Below are positions 27,928 to 39,500 of a stretch of DNA of 42,957 nucleotides, in pieces (positions within the stretch are counted from its first letter, which is position 1; each line of letters opens with the position of its first letter). Both the position numbers and the translations under genes were made by a program. Source of the stretch: Pseudomonadota bacterium (GTDB lineage: Bacteria > Pseudomonadota > Gammaproteobacteria > Xanthomonadales > Rhodanobacteraceae); assembly GCA_021781425.1 (NCBI GenBank), contig JAJXWU010000232.1, positions 1 through 42,957 on the forward strand, read 5' to 3'. Below the pieces are notes generated by a model that saw nothing but the letters and a program-made list of their open reading frames with translations, ran no database searches and was not told the DNA's origin.

Positions 27928-29481
27928 ATGAACAAACGAAATCTGTTGCGCATCGCCGTGGCGATCGCCGCCGCTGCCTATTTCGGATGGCACACCTTGA
28001 AACAAAACGGCGGCACATCATCGCCAGCGTTGGCCGCGCCGATTCCGGCGGACGCAAAGACGTTCAGGCTCGGCACGCTGGCATTCAAGGCGTGCGAATT
28101 GGCGCAGAAGCATTCCGGCGCGACGACGAGCGCGTTCTGTGCGCCGTTTTCGGTGCCGGAACGTCGCGTCGAGAATCAGCGCGCCGATGCGAACGGCCGC
28201 AAGCTCGATTTGCGCCTGGCGCTGATCAAGAGCGACGCCGTCGCCGCCGATCGCGACATCGTGGTGTTTCTCGCCGGCGGTCCCGGCCAATCGGCGGTCG
28301 ACACCTGGCCGCAGATCGCACCCGCGTTCGCGCCGCTGTTGCAGCATCATCACGTGTTGCTGCTCGACCAGCGCGGTACCGGCGGCTCGAACGCGCTCGA
28401 ATGCAAGCCAGATGAGAATACCGACGGCGGCGATACCGGATTCGACGCTGCCAAGGTCAGGCAACGCACACTAGGATGTCTCGCACAAGTGTCCAGGCAC
28501 GCCGATCCACGCTACTACACGACCACCGACGCCGTAGCGGATCTGGAGGCGGTGCGTCAGGCGCTCGGCGCGCCTGCATTCGACCTGGTCGGCGTGTCTT
28601 ACGGCACGCGCATGGCGCAGCAGTACGCGATGCGGCATGCGGACGGCGTGCGCAGCATCGTGCTCGACAGCGTGGCGCCGAATGGCATCGCGCTCGGTCA
28701 GGACTTTGCCGAAAATCTGGACAACGCGCTCAAGTTGCAGTTTGCCGAATGCGAAAAGGCGCCGGCATGCAAGGCGCAGTTCGGCGATTCGTACGCGAGT
28801 TTGATGAAGCTGCGCGATGCATTACGCGACAAGCCGCAGGATTATGCTTTCCGCGATCCGGTCACGTTTGCCGTGCAGAACAAACGTCTGGATGGTTTCA
28901 CGCTCGCGGGCCTGGTGCGCATGTTCGCCTATACGCCGGAAACGGCGGCACTGTTGCCGCTGTCGATCAAGGAAGGTTTGCAGGGCGACTACACGCCGCT
29001 GGCCGGACAGAACCAGATCCTGACCGGCGACATGGCCGATCTCGCCGAGAACGCGATGCAGTTGTCGGTGATTTGCAGCGAGGACGCCGATCTGCTCGCA
29101 CCGCGGCCGCAGGATGCAAACACGTTGCTCGGCAACAACCTCGTCGACGGCATCAAGGCGGCCTGCGCGGTGTGGCCGCACGCAACGCGACCGGCGGATT
29201 TCCACTCGCCGCTGAAGACGGACAAGCCCGTGTTGATCCTGGAGGGCGCGTTCGACCCGGTCACGCCGCCGCGCTATGGCGAAGCAATCCTCAAGGGCCT
29301 GACCAATGCGCGACTGCTGATTGCAAAAGGTCAAGGTCACAACGTGATCGGTCGCGGCTGCATCCCGAAACTGGTCAACGAATTCGTCGACAAGCTCGAT
29401 CCGAAAACGCTGGACGCGAAGTGCGTCGAGCGGCTCGGGCCGACGCCGGCGTTCGTGAATTTCAATGGTTCATCGCCATAA
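27928..29481 (+). CDS. Exported alpha/beta hydrolase, tripeptidyl-aminopeptidase-like (S33-type)
   Basis: N-terminal hydrophobic signal/anchor; VVFLAGGPGQSAVDTWPQ, LLLDQRGTGGSN, DLVGVSYGTRMAQQYA nucleophile elbow; KPVLILEGAFDPVTPP; GQGHNVIGRGCIPKLVNEF. Confidence 0.9.
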   Translation: MNKRNLLRIAVAIAAAAYFGWHTLKQNGGTSSPALAAPIPADAKTFRLGTLAFKACELAQKHSGATTSAFCAPFSVPERRVENQRADANGRKLDLRLALIKSDAVAADRDIVVFLAGGPGQSAVDTWPQIAPAFAPLLQHHHVLLLDQRGTGGSNALECKPDENTDGGDTGFDAAKVRQRTLGCLAQVSRHADPRYYTTTDAVADLEAVRQALGAPAFDLVGVSYGTRMAQQYAMRHADGVRSIVLDSVAPNGIALGQDFAENLDNALKLQFAECEKAPACKAQFGDSYASLMKLRDALRDKPQDYAFRDPVTFAVQNKRLDGFTLAGLVRMFAYTPETAALLPLSIKEGLQGDYTPLAGQNQILTGDMADLAENAMQLSVICSEDADLLAPRPQDANTLLGNNLVDGIKAACAVWPHATRPADFHSPLKTDKPVLILEGAFDPVTPPRYGEAILKGLTNARLLIAKGQGHNVIGRGCIPKLVNEFVDKLDPKTLDAKCVERLGPTPAFVNFNGSSP

Positions 29482-29492
29482 GGATCAGCCCC

Positions 29493-30239
29493 ATGATCGA
29501 AGTCAAGAACCTGCACAAGGCCTTTGGTAAAGGCGCCAAGCGCGTGGTCGCGGTGGACGGCGCCTCCTTCGTCGCGCGCGACGGCGAAATCACCGGCCTG
29601 CTCGGTCCGAACGGTGCCGGCAAGACCACCACATTGCGCTGTCTGTACACGCTGATGCAACCCGATTCCGGCCAGGTGCTGGTCGACGGCATCGATGCCG
29701 CCGCCGATCCGGTCGCGGTGCGCCGACGTCTGGGCGTGCTGCCCGATGCGCGCGGCCTGTACAAACGTCTGACCGCGCGCGAGAACATCGACTATTTCGC
29801 GCGCCTGCACGGCATCGAAACACAGACCATGCACGCACGCCGCGAAGCGCTGGCCGAGGCGTTGGAGATGCGCGACATCCTCGACCGCCGTACCGAAGGC
29901 TTCTCGCAGGGTCAGCGCGTCAAGACCGCGATCGCGCGCGCGCTGGTTCACGATCCGAAGAACGTGATCCTCGACGAGCCGACCAACGGGCTGGACGTGA
30001 TGTCCACGCGTGCGATGCGCACGTTCCTGAAATCGATGAAGGCCGAAGGCCGCTGCGTGCTGTTCTCCAGCCACATCATGCAGGAGGTGGCGGCGTTGTG
30101 CGACCGCATCGTCGTTATCGCGCGCGGCCGCGTGGTCGCCGATGAGTCGCCGGATGCGTTGCGCGCGCAAACCGGCGAGGCGAATCTCGAAGACGCGTTC
30201 GTCAAATTGATCGGAACCGATGAAGGATTGGCCGCATGA
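29493..30239 (+). CDS. natA: ABC transporter ATP-binding protein, NatA-like
   Basis: MIEVKNLHKAFGKGAKRVVAVDGASF; LLGPNGAGKTTTLRCLYTLM; FSQGQRVKTAIARALVHDPKNVILDEPTNGLD. Confidence 0.92.
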   Translation: MIEVKNLHKAFGKGAKRVVAVDGASFVARDGEITGLLGPNGAGKTTTLRCLYTLMQPDSGQVLVDGIDAAADPVAVRRRLGVLPDARGLYKRLTARENIDYFARLHGIETQTMHARREALAEALEMRDILDRRTEGFSQGQRVKTAIARALVHDPKNVILDEPTNGLDVMSTRAMRTFLKSMKAEGRCVLFSSHIMQEVAALCDRIVVIARGRVVADESPDALRAQTGEANLEDAFVKLIGTDEGLAA

Positions 30240-31411
30240 ATTCCGCTCTCACCGTTTTTCTCAAGGAAGTCCGCGAAAACCTGCGCGACCGCCGCACCGT
30301 GATCAACACGCTCGTCACCGGCCCGCTGATGGCGCCGTTGATCTTCGTGCTGCTGATCAACACGCTGGTCACGCGCGAACTGAGCAAAGCCGAGGCGCCG
30401 CTGGCACTGCCCGTTGCCGGCGCGCAGTACGCGCCGAACCTGATCGCCGCGCTCAAGCAGAACAATGTGGACATCAAGCCGGCGCCGGCCGATCCGGAAG
30501 CGGCCGTGCGCAATCAGGACGCCGACGTGGTTCTGCGTATCGGTCCCGATTTCGCCAAGGCCTGGGACAAGGGCGAACCGGCGCAGGTGGAGATGATCTA
30601 CGACGCCTCGCAGCAGGATGCGCGCGGGTCGACCGAACGCCTGCGCAAGTTGCTCGATGCCTATGACCAGCGTACCGGTGCATTGCGTCTGCTCGCACGC
30701 GGACTGTCGCCATCGATTCTCAAACCGCTCGCGGTGGCCGACCGCGACCAGTCCACGCCGCAAAGCCGCTCCGGCATGATGTTCGCGATGCTGCCGTATT
30801 TCTTCATACTCGGCGGTTTCATCGGCGGTATGGCCCTGGCCATCGACACCACCGCTGGCGAGCGCGAGCGCCAGTCGCTGGAACCCCTGCTTGCCAATCC
30901 GGTGCCGCGCTGGAAAATTCTCGCCGGCAAGCTTGGCGCGACCACCACGTTCGCGATCACGACGGTGCTGCTGTCGATCCTCGCCTTTGCCATAGTCGGT
31001 CAATTTTTGCCGACCGAGAAAATCGGCATGACGCTCACCCTCGGTCCGCGCTTCGTCGCCGCGACGCTGTTCGTGATGTTGCCGCTAGCCGCGCTGCTCG
31101 GCAGTTTGCAGACCCTGGTCGCCGCCTTCGCGAAGAGCTATCGCGAGGCGCAGACATACCTATCGTTGCTCATGCTTGTGCCGATTGTGCCGACGCTGCT
31201 GTTGTCGGTGATCCCGGTGAAGACGCAACTATGGATGTACGCCGTGCCGTTGCTGGGGCAGCAGGTGACGATCACGCGTCTGATGCGCGGCGATCCGGTG
31301 CCGGATTCGGCGTTGGTGCTGTGCTTCGTCTGCACCGCGGTTGCAGCGCTGCTCGCGGGTCTGGTCACGGCGAAGATCTACCACAGCGAGCGGCTGGCGA
31401 TTTCGGCATGA
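30236..31411 (+). CDS. natB: ABC transporter permease, NatB-like
   Basis: MNSALTVFLKEVRENLRDRRTVINTLVTGPL; multi-TM C-terminal half; ATGA overlap with natA. Confidence 0.9.
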   Translation: MNSALTVFLKEVRENLRDRRTVINTLVTGPLMAPLIFVLLINTLVTRELSKAEAPLALPVAGAQYAPNLIAALKQNNVDIKPAPADPEAAVRNQDADVVLRIGPDFAKAWDKGEPAQVEMIYDASQQDARGSTERLRKLLDAYDQRTGALRLLARGLSPSILKPLAVADRDQSTPQSRSGMMFAMLPYFFILGGFIGGMALAIDTTAGERERQSLEPLLANPVPRWKILAGKLGATTTFAITTVLLSILAFAIVGQFLPTEKIGMTLTLGPRFVAATLFVMLPLAALLGSLQTLVAAFAKSYREAQTYLSLLMLVPIVPTLLLSVIPVKTQLWMYAVPLLGQQVTITRLMRGDPVPDSALVLCFVCTAVAALLAGLVTAKIYHSERLAISA

Positions 31412-31503
31412 AGGCAACATTATCCTCGCAGCGCTCGGGGCGTTGCTAAGCGCGGCCATCCCGGCCTCACTAAGCAACCCCGCCCGCGGGCGTTCGGCCG
31501 TGC

Positions 31504-31529
31504 GCGCAATGCGCTTCACCGCATTGCGC
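31504..31529. repeat. Perfect 10-bp inverted repeat GCGCAATGCG-cttcac-CGCATTGCGC
   Basis: Read directly; between convergent natB and comM ends. Confidence 0.55.
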
Positions 31530-31541
31530 TGGCGCCTGGCC

Positions 31542-33044
31542 TCACCCGAGTGCGCGCCGGTACTGGATCGCTTCGGTCACGTGTGCGGTAGCGACGCGCT
31601 CACTGCAGGCAAGATCGGCGATAGTGCGCGCGACACGCAGTACGCGGTGGTAGGCACGCGCCGACAGGCCGAGTTTGTCCAGCGCGCGTTCGAGCAGGGC
31701 ACGGTCAGAGGGAGCGAGCGCGCAATCGCGCGCCACCTCGCGATTCGACAGTTGCGCGTTCGCCTTGCCGGCGCGCGCCAATTGCCGGTTGCGCGCGGCG
31801 ATCACGCGTTCACGCACGGCGGCACTGGATTCTCCACCGGGCGCGGTATCTCCGAGTTCCGTGAGCGGAACGCGCGGCACCGCGATCTGCAAATCGATGC
31901 GGTCCAGCAATGGCCCGGAAACGCGCGCGCGGTAGCGGCGCACCTGCTCGGGCGTGCAGGCGCAACGTCCACTGGGGTCGCCCGCATAGCCGCAGGGGCA
32001 GGGATTCATCGCCGCGACAAGTTGGAACGCGGCGGGAAACTCGGCCTGGCGCGCGGCGCGCGAGATGACGATGTGGCCGGATTCGAGCGGCTCGCGCAGC
32101 ACCTCGAGCACGCGCCGGTCGAACTCCGGCAGTTCATCGAGGAACAACACACCGCGGTGCGCAAGCGAGATCTCGCCGGGACGCGGGATCGGACCGCCGC
32201 CGACGAGAGCAACGGCGGATGCGGTATGGTGCGGGGCGCGGAAGGGCCGCAGTTTCCACGTGTGGAAATCGATTCCACAGCCGGCCACGGAACGGATCGC
32301 CGCGGCTTCCAGCGCCTCCGTCTCGGTCAGCGGCGGCAGGATGCCGGGTAGTCGACTCGCCAGCATGGTCTTGCCGGTTCCCGGAGGGCCGACAAACACC
32401 GCGTGATGATTTCCGGCGGCGGCGATTTCCAACGCGCGCCGCGCGTGTGGCTGACCGCGCACGTCGGCGAGTTCAAGCGCATTCGCGACGGGCGCATCGC
32501 TGGCGGCAATGCCGGAGGCGATCGGCAATTGCGTTGCGCCGCGCAGAAACGCGCACACCTCGAGCAAGGATGTGGCGCCGTGCGCGGTGGCGCCGCCGGC
32601 CAACGCCGCTTCGGCACCGTTGTCGCGCGGCACGATCAGGGTGCGTCCGTGCTTGGCGGCCTTGATCGCCGCGGTCAGCACGCCGGTGACCGGGCGCAGC
32701 TCGCCGGACAGGGCGAGTTCGCCGAGGAATTCGTATTGCCCAAGATTTTCTTTCGGCAAATGCCCTTGCGCGGCGAGAATGCCCAGCGCGATCGGCAGAT
32801 CGAAACGGCCGCCATCCTTGGGCAAGTCGGCTGGCGCGAGGCTGACCGTCACGCGGCGCGCCGGATATTCGAGTTGTGCGTTCTGGATCGCCACGCGCAC
32901 GCGGTCGCGCGCTTCCTTCACCGCTGCCTCGGGCAAGCCGACGATGTTGGTGCCGGGAAGCCCGCCGGACAAATGCACTTCCACGGTGACCGGCGGCGCC
33001 GATACGCCTTCCTGTGCGCGTGAATGTACGATGGCAAGACTCAT
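31542..33044 (-). CDS. comM: YifB/ComM-family Mg-chelatase-like AAA+ ATPase
   Basis: Start MSLAIVHSRAQEGVSAPPVTVEVHLSGGLPGTNIVGLPEAAVKEARDRV; VGPPGTGKTMLASRLPGILP; FLDELPEF; AAMNPCPCGY. Confidence 0.96.
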   Translation of the reverse strand: MSLAIVHSRAQEGVSAPPVTVEVHLSGGLPGTNIVGLPEAAVKEARDRVRVAIQNAQLEYPARRVTVSLAPADLPKDGGRFDLPIALGILAAQGHLPKENLGQYEFLGELALSGELRPVTGVLTAAIKAAKHGRTLIVPRDNGAEAALAGGATAHGATSLLEVCAFLRGATQLPIASGIAASDAPVANALELADVRGQPHARRALEIAAAGNHHAVFVGPPGTGKTMLASRLPGILPPLTETEALEAAAIRSVAGCGIDFHTWKLRPFRAPHHTASAVALVGGGPIPRPGEISLAHRGVLFLDELPEFDRRVLEVLREPLESGHIVISRAARQAEFPAAFQLVAAMNPCPCGYAGDPSGRCACTPEQVRRYRARVSGPLLDRIDLQIAVPRVPLTELGDTAPGGESSAAVRERVIAARNRQLARAGKANAQLSNREVARDCALAPSDRALLERALDKLGLSARAYHRVLRVARTIADLACSERVATAHVTEAIQYRRALG

Positions 33045-33105
33045 GCAAGACCCCAGGACAAAATCCGCCCGTGCCACGTTCGTGGCGAATCGGTGTGAAG
33101 CCGGA

Positions 33106-33360
33106 TCAATGCGCGCTGCCGAGCTTGTCTTCGAGCTCGTCCACGCGCGCCTCCAGCGCCTCGACCTTCTGGCGCGTGCGCAACAGCACGCCGCGCTGCA
33201 CGTCGAATTCCTCGCGCGTGACCAGATCGAGCCTGCGCAATCCGGCACGCAGGGCATCGCGGAAATTCGCGGCAAGGTCGTCGCGCGCCGCGCGCGCGCC
33301 GGGCGGCACAAGGTCGGCGAGGCGGCGGGCCAGATCGTCGATGGCGGTGGCATTGAACAT
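33106..33360 (-). CDS. ubiK: Ubiquinone biosynthesis accessory factor UbiK (YqiC/BMFP)
   Basis: 84 aa, MFNATAIDDLARRLADLVPPG...LDLVTREEFDVQRGVLLRTRQKVEALEARVDELE. Confidence 0.9.
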   Translation of the reverse strand: MFNATAIDDLARRLADLVPPGARAARDDLAANFRDALRAGLRRLDLVTREEFDVQRGVLLRTRQKVEALEARVDELEDKLGSAH

Positions 33361-33444
33361 GGCGGTGGTCCTGTACGAAACGTGCGGGCAGTTTAGCCAA
33401 ACGCGTGCCTGTGCGTTGTCGGCAGTGCGCGCGGTGGCGCGTAG

Positions 33445-33837
<393 letters not shown>

Positions 33838-33845
33838 CGCCGCGT

Positions 33846-35003
33846 CTATTTCACCGCATCGGCCTTCCAGTAATCGCGTACCACGATCGCGTGCAGCGCG
33901 GCCGTGAATTGGCGCGCATCGGCGAGTTTGAGGTGCGACCACTCCGGCGGATCGAAGCCGCTGAGTTCCGGGTAATCGGAAAAGTAGATACCGGGCACAC
34001 CGGTTTTGGCGAGCAGCACGTCCCAGGTTTTGGCACGCGGAAACACGCGATTGTCGAACGCCAGATACGGTCCGGCATCGGGCGGTCGCACGAACAGCAC
34101 CTGGACACGGCGGGCGCGCAGTTTGGCCAGCGCGTCCACCGCGCGCTGGATTTGCTTGTCGACGACCTTCGCCACTTTTTCCGGCGTGTCCATGTCCGGC
34201 GGTGGCGGGCCGTTCAGATGTTGTGCCCAGATGCTGCGTGCCAGATCGCGATACTGCGCATCGACTACCAATTTGTCCCACAGATGCGTGTTGCGATCAG
34301 CCTCGCTGACGCTGAGTTTGCGCACGTCGAGCCGGTTGGGCACACCCGGACGCGCGGGCCAGTCCTGGCGCTTGAGCACCTTGGCCAGCGCAAAATCCTC
34401 GTCGAAGAACGCGAACCAGGGTTCGATCAGCGTGCGCGACAACCAGTTGCCGACGCGCTGCGATGGCGTTTCCTTTTCATAGTACTTGAGTGCGTCGCCA
34501 CGATAGGCGAAGCCGCTGAAGAACAGATCCGGCGCCACGCCGATCAGCAGGCGCCCGGTGAATTTCGGATCGGCGGCCAGGTTCTCCATCGTCACCAATG
34601 GCGTCGTGCCTTCCAGCGCCAGCTGGATCGGCCGTTCGCCGTCGAGTTTTTGCCATACGTCCAGTTGCAGATCGAACAACATGCGCGAGGAGCCGATCAA
34701 CACGGTGGCATTGCCTTCGCCGTTGTCGATGCGCCGGCGCTGCTGTGCCCATTCCGCATTGCTGTTGTAGTAGTCGGGCACTGCGCCCCAGGCCCGCCAG
34801 TACCATTCCCAGGCGCCGATCAACACCGCGAACAGCACGCATGCGCCGAGCAGGATGCGGCCCCACGGTTGTGCCGGCACCTCGCGCAGCGGCACCGGTT
34901 GCGCCACGCCGGGACGGTCGGCCGCGGTGACGCACGCGTAATCGCCGCGCCGCAGGTAGCGCGCCTGATCTTCCGCTGACACTTCGCTGCGACGCATGTC
35001 CAT
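33846..35003 (-). CDS. Membrane-anchored SGNH-like protein partner of MBOAT acyltransferase
   Basis: Single N-terminal TM (GRILLGACVLFAVLIGAWEWYWRAWG); ATVLIGSSRMLFDLQ GSSR motif; directly downstream of MBOAT gene. Confidence 0.7.
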   Translation of the reverse strand: MDMRRSEVSAEDQARYLRRGDYACVTAADRPGVAQPVPLREVPAQPWGRILLGACVLFAVLIGAWEWYWRAWGAVPDYYNSNAEWAQQRRRIDNGEGNATVLIGSSRMLFDLQLDVWQKLDGERPIQLALEGTTPLVTMENLAADPKFTGRLLIGVAPDLFFSGFAYRGDALKYYEKETPSQRVGNWLSRTLIEPWFAFFDEDFALAKVLKRQDWPARPGVPNRLDVRKLSVSEADRNTHLWDKLVVDAQYRDLARSIWAQHLNGPPPPDMDTPEKVAKVVDKQIQRAVDALAKLRARRVQVLFVRPPDAGPYLAFDNRVFPRAKTWDVLLAKTGVPGIYFSDYPELSGFDPPEWSHLKLADARQFTAALHAIVVRDYWKADAVK

Positions 35004-35006
35004 GGC

Positions 35007-36422
35007 TTAGAACTGGAAGTAGATGAAGGCCGCGCCGGAACCTTGCGTGGCGACGATGGCAAAGGCGAGCAGTGCCCACACGGCGGAAATTGCGGCAGGA
35101 TGCGCACGCGCGATCACCGACTCGAGCGTACGCGCGCGCATGAACCAGTGCGCCAGCACCAGGCCGCCGACGATGACGGCGACGCTGAGTAGGTAAAACG
35201 TCGACAAAATCGGCTTGGCCGTCGCGTTCGCGCCGAACATGCCGCCGAGCACGGTCCACGCCATGCCGAAGGTCTTGGCGCGGAAGAACACCCAGGTGAT
35301 GTTGACCAGCGCGTAGGTGAGCAGGCCCAGCGCGACGAGCGCGAGCGTGCCCGGCTGGTAGCCGGCAAAGCGCCGGCGCAGGAAACGTTCGACGGCGAGA
35401 TACACGCCATGCAATCCGCCCCAGACGACGAAGGTCCAGCTCGCACCATGCCACAGTCCGCCGAGCAGCATCGTCGTCATCAGCGCGGCCATGGTGCGGC
35501 GTTCGCCGTGGCGGTTGCCGCCGAGCGGGATGTACAGATAATCGCGCAGCCACGCCGACAGGGTGATGTGCCAGCGCCGCCAGAAATCGGAAAACCCGAC
35601 CGCCGCATACGGAAAACGAAAATTGTCCGGCATGGCGAAGCCCAGACACATCGCCGCGCCGATCGCCGTGGTGGAATAGCCGGCGAAGTCGCAGAAGATC
35701 TGGCCGCTGAAGGCCAGCGTCGCCGCCCAGGCATCCAGCGCGCCGGGAATCGCGTGCGCGTCATAGACGTGTTCGGCCACCGGCGCGAGCAAGCCATCGG
35801 CCAGCACGATCTTGTTGAACAGGCCCAGCGTCATCAGGGCGAGGCCGAAGCGCAACTGGTCGGCGTTCGCGCGGCGTGGCTGCTCGAACTGCGGCACCAG
35901 TTCGGTCGGGCGCATGATCGGTCCGGCGACCAGGTGGGGGAAGAAGGTAACGAACAGCGCATAGTCGAGGAAATTCTCCGCCGGTTCTGCGCGGCGCAGA
36001 TAGACGTCGAGCGTGTACGCCAGGGTGGCGAAGGTGTAGAACGAGATGCCGACCGGCAGCACGATGTCGTGTGGCGCCGGCTGGTAGGCCACGCCGGCCG
36101 CGTGCAGCAGCGTTGCGAAGTTATCGAGCAGGAACTGGCCGTACTTGAAGTAGCCGAGCATGCCGAGGTTGGCGATTACCGACAGCAGCATCCAGGCGTG
36201 CCGCGCGGATTCGCGTTTGGCCTTCACCAATCCCTGCGCCGCGTACCAGTCCACTACCGTGGACACCCACAGCAGGATCACGAACGGGGGATTCCACGCC
36301 GTGTAGAACAGGTAGCTGGCGATCAGCAGGTTGAGCTTGCGCACGCTCCAGCGCAACGGCAGGTTGTGTACAACCAGCACGAGCGCAAAGAACGCCACGA
36401 ATGTGAGCGAGTTGAAAACCAT
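35007..36422 (-). CDS. MBOAT family O-acyltransferase (AlgI-like)
   Basis: MVFNSLTFVAFFALVLVVHNLPLRW; FPHLVAGPIMRPTELVPQF; FSDFWRRWHITLSAWLRDYLYIPLGGNRHG; LLGGLWHGASWTFVVWGGLHG. Confidence 0.95.
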   Translation of the reverse strand: MVFNSLTFVAFFALVLVVHNLPLRWSVRKLNLLIASYLFYTAWNPPFVILLWVSTVVDWYAAQGLVKAKRESARHAWMLLSVIANLGMLGYFKYGQFLLDNFATLLHAAGVAYQPAPHDIVLPVGISFYTFATLAYTLDVYLRRAEPAENFLDYALFVTFFPHLVAGPIMRPTELVPQFEQPRRANADQLRFGLALMTLGLFNKIVLADGLLAPVAEHVYDAHAIPGALDAWAATLAFSGQIFCDFAGYSTTAIGAAMCLGFAMPDNFRFPYAAVGFSDFWRRWHITLSAWLRDYLYIPLGGNRHGERRTMAALMTTMLLGGLWHGASWTFVVWGGLHGVYLAVERFLRRRFAGYQPGTLALVALGLLTYALVNITWVFFRAKTFGMAWTVLGGMFGANATAKPILSTFYLLSVAVIVGGLVLAHWFMRARTLESVIARAHPAAISAVWALLAFAIVATQGSGAAFIYFQF

Positions 36423-36544
36423 TCCCCGGCCTCCCCCGAGAAAGGTCAACGCGGCGCATCATACAAGGTCTTGGACGCGCCGCCACGGGCGGCGGGGAGG
36501 CGACTGGTAGAATGGACGTCCGCCCGCCATCTCCCGGCTCCGTC

Positions 36545-39500
36545 ATGTCCGTCCCCGCTGCCAAGATCGATTTCGACTACACCCTCGAGCACAAGTACAC
36601 GCGCGAACGCGGCCGGGTTTACCTGTCCGGTGTGCAGGCATTGGTGCGGCTGCCTCTGATGCAGCAGATGCGCGATCGCGCCGCCGGCTTGACCACAGCG
36701 GGATTCATCTCCGGCTACCGCGGCTCGCCATTGGGTGGTTTCGATCTGGAATTGTGGAAGGCGAAGAAGCATCTCGCTGCTGCCAGCATCGAATTTCAGC
36801 CGGGCCTGAACGAGGACCTCGGCGCGACCATGGTCTGGGGCACCCAGCAGGCCAATCTTTTCCCTGGCGCCAGGTACGACGGCGTATTTTCGATGTGGTA
36901 CGGCAAAGGCCCCGGGGTCGATCGTTGCGGCGACGTGTTCAAGCATGGCAACGCGGCCGGCACATCGAAGAATGGCGGCGTGCTTGCGCTCGCCGCAGAC
37001 GACCATGCTTGCCGCTCGTCCACCTTGCCGCACGGCTCGGAACTCGAATTCGTCAGCGCGATGATGCCGATACTCAATCCTGCCGGCGTACAGGATATTC
37101 TGGACATGGGCCTGCTCGGCTGGGCGATGAGCCGTTTCACGGGGCGCTGGGTCGGATTCAAGACGATCGCCGAGACGGTCGAGTCCTCGGCCAGCGTCAA
37201 CGTCAATCCGCATCAGTTGGACATCGTGCTGCCGCAGGATTTCGAGTTGCCGCCGGGTGGGCTGAACATCCGCTGGCCCGATCCACCGCTGGATCAGGAA
37301 ATGCGTCTGCACCAGTACGCGGTGAAAGCCGCATGTGCGTTCGCACGCGCGAACAAGCTCGACCGCGTGGTGCTCGATTCGCCGCAAGCGCGGCTCGGCA
37401 TCGTCACCACCGGCAAGAGTTATCTCGATGTCTTGCAGGCGCTGGAATACCTCGGCATCAACGAGCGTGACGCGCGCGAGATCGGCATTCGCGTGTACAA
37501 GGTCGGCATGACCTGGCCGCTGGAGCCGATCGGCATCCGCGAGTTCGCGCGCGGTCTCGAAGACATCATCGTGGTCGAGGAGAAGCGTTCCTTCCTCGAA
37601 TCGCAGATGAAGGAATACATGTTCAATTGGGACGTACGTCCGCACATCGTCGGCAAGTACGACGAGGACGGCAACTGGATATTGCCGAGCACGAACGAAT
37701 TGACGCCGGCGATGATCGCGCTGGTCGTCGCCAAGCGCTTGTCGCGCTTCTTCAGCAGCGAGGCGATGACCGCGCGCGTGGCCTGGATAGCCGCGAAAGA
37801 ACACGAACTGACGCTACCGCGAGCGAATTTTCCGCGCGTGCCGCACTACTGCTCCGGCTGCCCGCACAACACGTCGACCAATGTTCCGGAAGATTCGCGC
37901 GCGCTCGGCGGCATCGGCTGCCACTACATGGTGACGTGGATGGACCGGCGCACCGACACCTTCACCCAGATGGGCGGCGAGGGCGCGACCTGGTGCGGGC
38001 AGGCGCCGTTCACCGCAACCAAGCACGTCTTCCAGAATCTCGGCGACGGCACGTATTTCCATTCCGGCTCGCTCGCGATCCGGCAGGCGGTCGCGGCCGG
38101 CGTCAACATCACCTACAAGATTCTGTACAACGATGCGGTAGCGATGACCGGCGGCCAGCCGGTGGACGGCAAGCTGTCCGTGCCGGCCATCGCGCATCAG
38201 GTGCGCAGCGAGGGCGTTGCGACCATCGTCGTGATGGGCGACGACATCGAGAAATGGTCGGATGCGGCCATCTTCCCGGCCGATGTCGAATTCATCCATC
38301 GCGACGAACTCGACGCCGTGCAGAAACGCCTGCGCGAAGTCGAGGGTGTGTCCGTGCTGATCTACGACCAGACCTGCGCCACCGAAAAACGCCGCCGGCG
38401 CAAGCGCGGCAAGATGGCCGATCCGAACAAGCGCGTGTTCATCAACTCGCTGGTGTGCGAGGGCTGCGGCGACTGCGGCAAGGAATCGTTTTGTGTCTCG
38501 GTACTGCCGAAGGAAACCGAGTACGGACGCAAGCGCGAAATCGACCAGTCGAGCTGCAACAAGGATTTCTCCTGCGTGAAGGGGTTTTGCCCAAGTTTCG
38601 TCACCGTGCACGGCGGCGGGCTGAAGAAACGCAAGCCCGGTGGCAGCAAAGTGGATTTTTCCACAATTCCGCAAGCGCAATTCGCGAGTGATTTGTCCAA
38701 GCCCTGGAACATCCTCGTCACCGGCATTGGCGGCACCGGCGTCGTCACCATCGGCGCGCTGATCGGCATGGCCGCGCACCTGGAAGGCAAGGGCAGCACC
38801 GTGCTCGACCAGACCGGTCTCGCGCAAAAAGGCGGTGCGGTGACCTGCCATCTGCGCATCGCGAAATCGCCGGCGGATATTCACGCCGTGCGCATCGCCG
38901 CCGGCGAGGCCGATGCCGTGCTCGGCTGCGACATGGTCGTGGTCAACGACTACTGGTCACTGTCGAAGATTCGCGCCGGCCGCTCGCGCGTCGTGCTCAA
39001 TTCGTACGAAGCGATGCCCGGCAGTTTCACCATGAAGCCGGACATGCAGTTCCCGGCGAACGGCATCGTCGATGCGGTCAAGACCGCGCTCGGCGGTGCC
39101 TTGCCCGACATCGTCGACGCCACCGACTTCGCCGTCAAACTGCTCGGCGATTCGATCGGCGCCAATCTTTTCATGCTCGGCTACGCCTGGCAGAAAGGCT
39201 GGGTGCCGTTATCGCTCGAAGCGTTGATGCGCGCGGTGGAACTCAACGGCGCCGCGGTGGAAATGAACAAGACCGCATTCAACTGGGGCCGCATGGCCGC
39301 GCACGATATCGCACGCGTGCGTGATGCTGCCGGCGGCGTGATGGAGAAGAATGCTGACACAATCATGCCGCTGGACGATTCGCGTCTGAGCACCACGCTC
39401 GACGAACGCGTCGCCCGTCGCATCATTTTTCTCACCGACTACCAGAACGCCGCCTACGCAGCGAAATACAAGGCTCTCGTCGACAAGGCGCGCAGTACGG

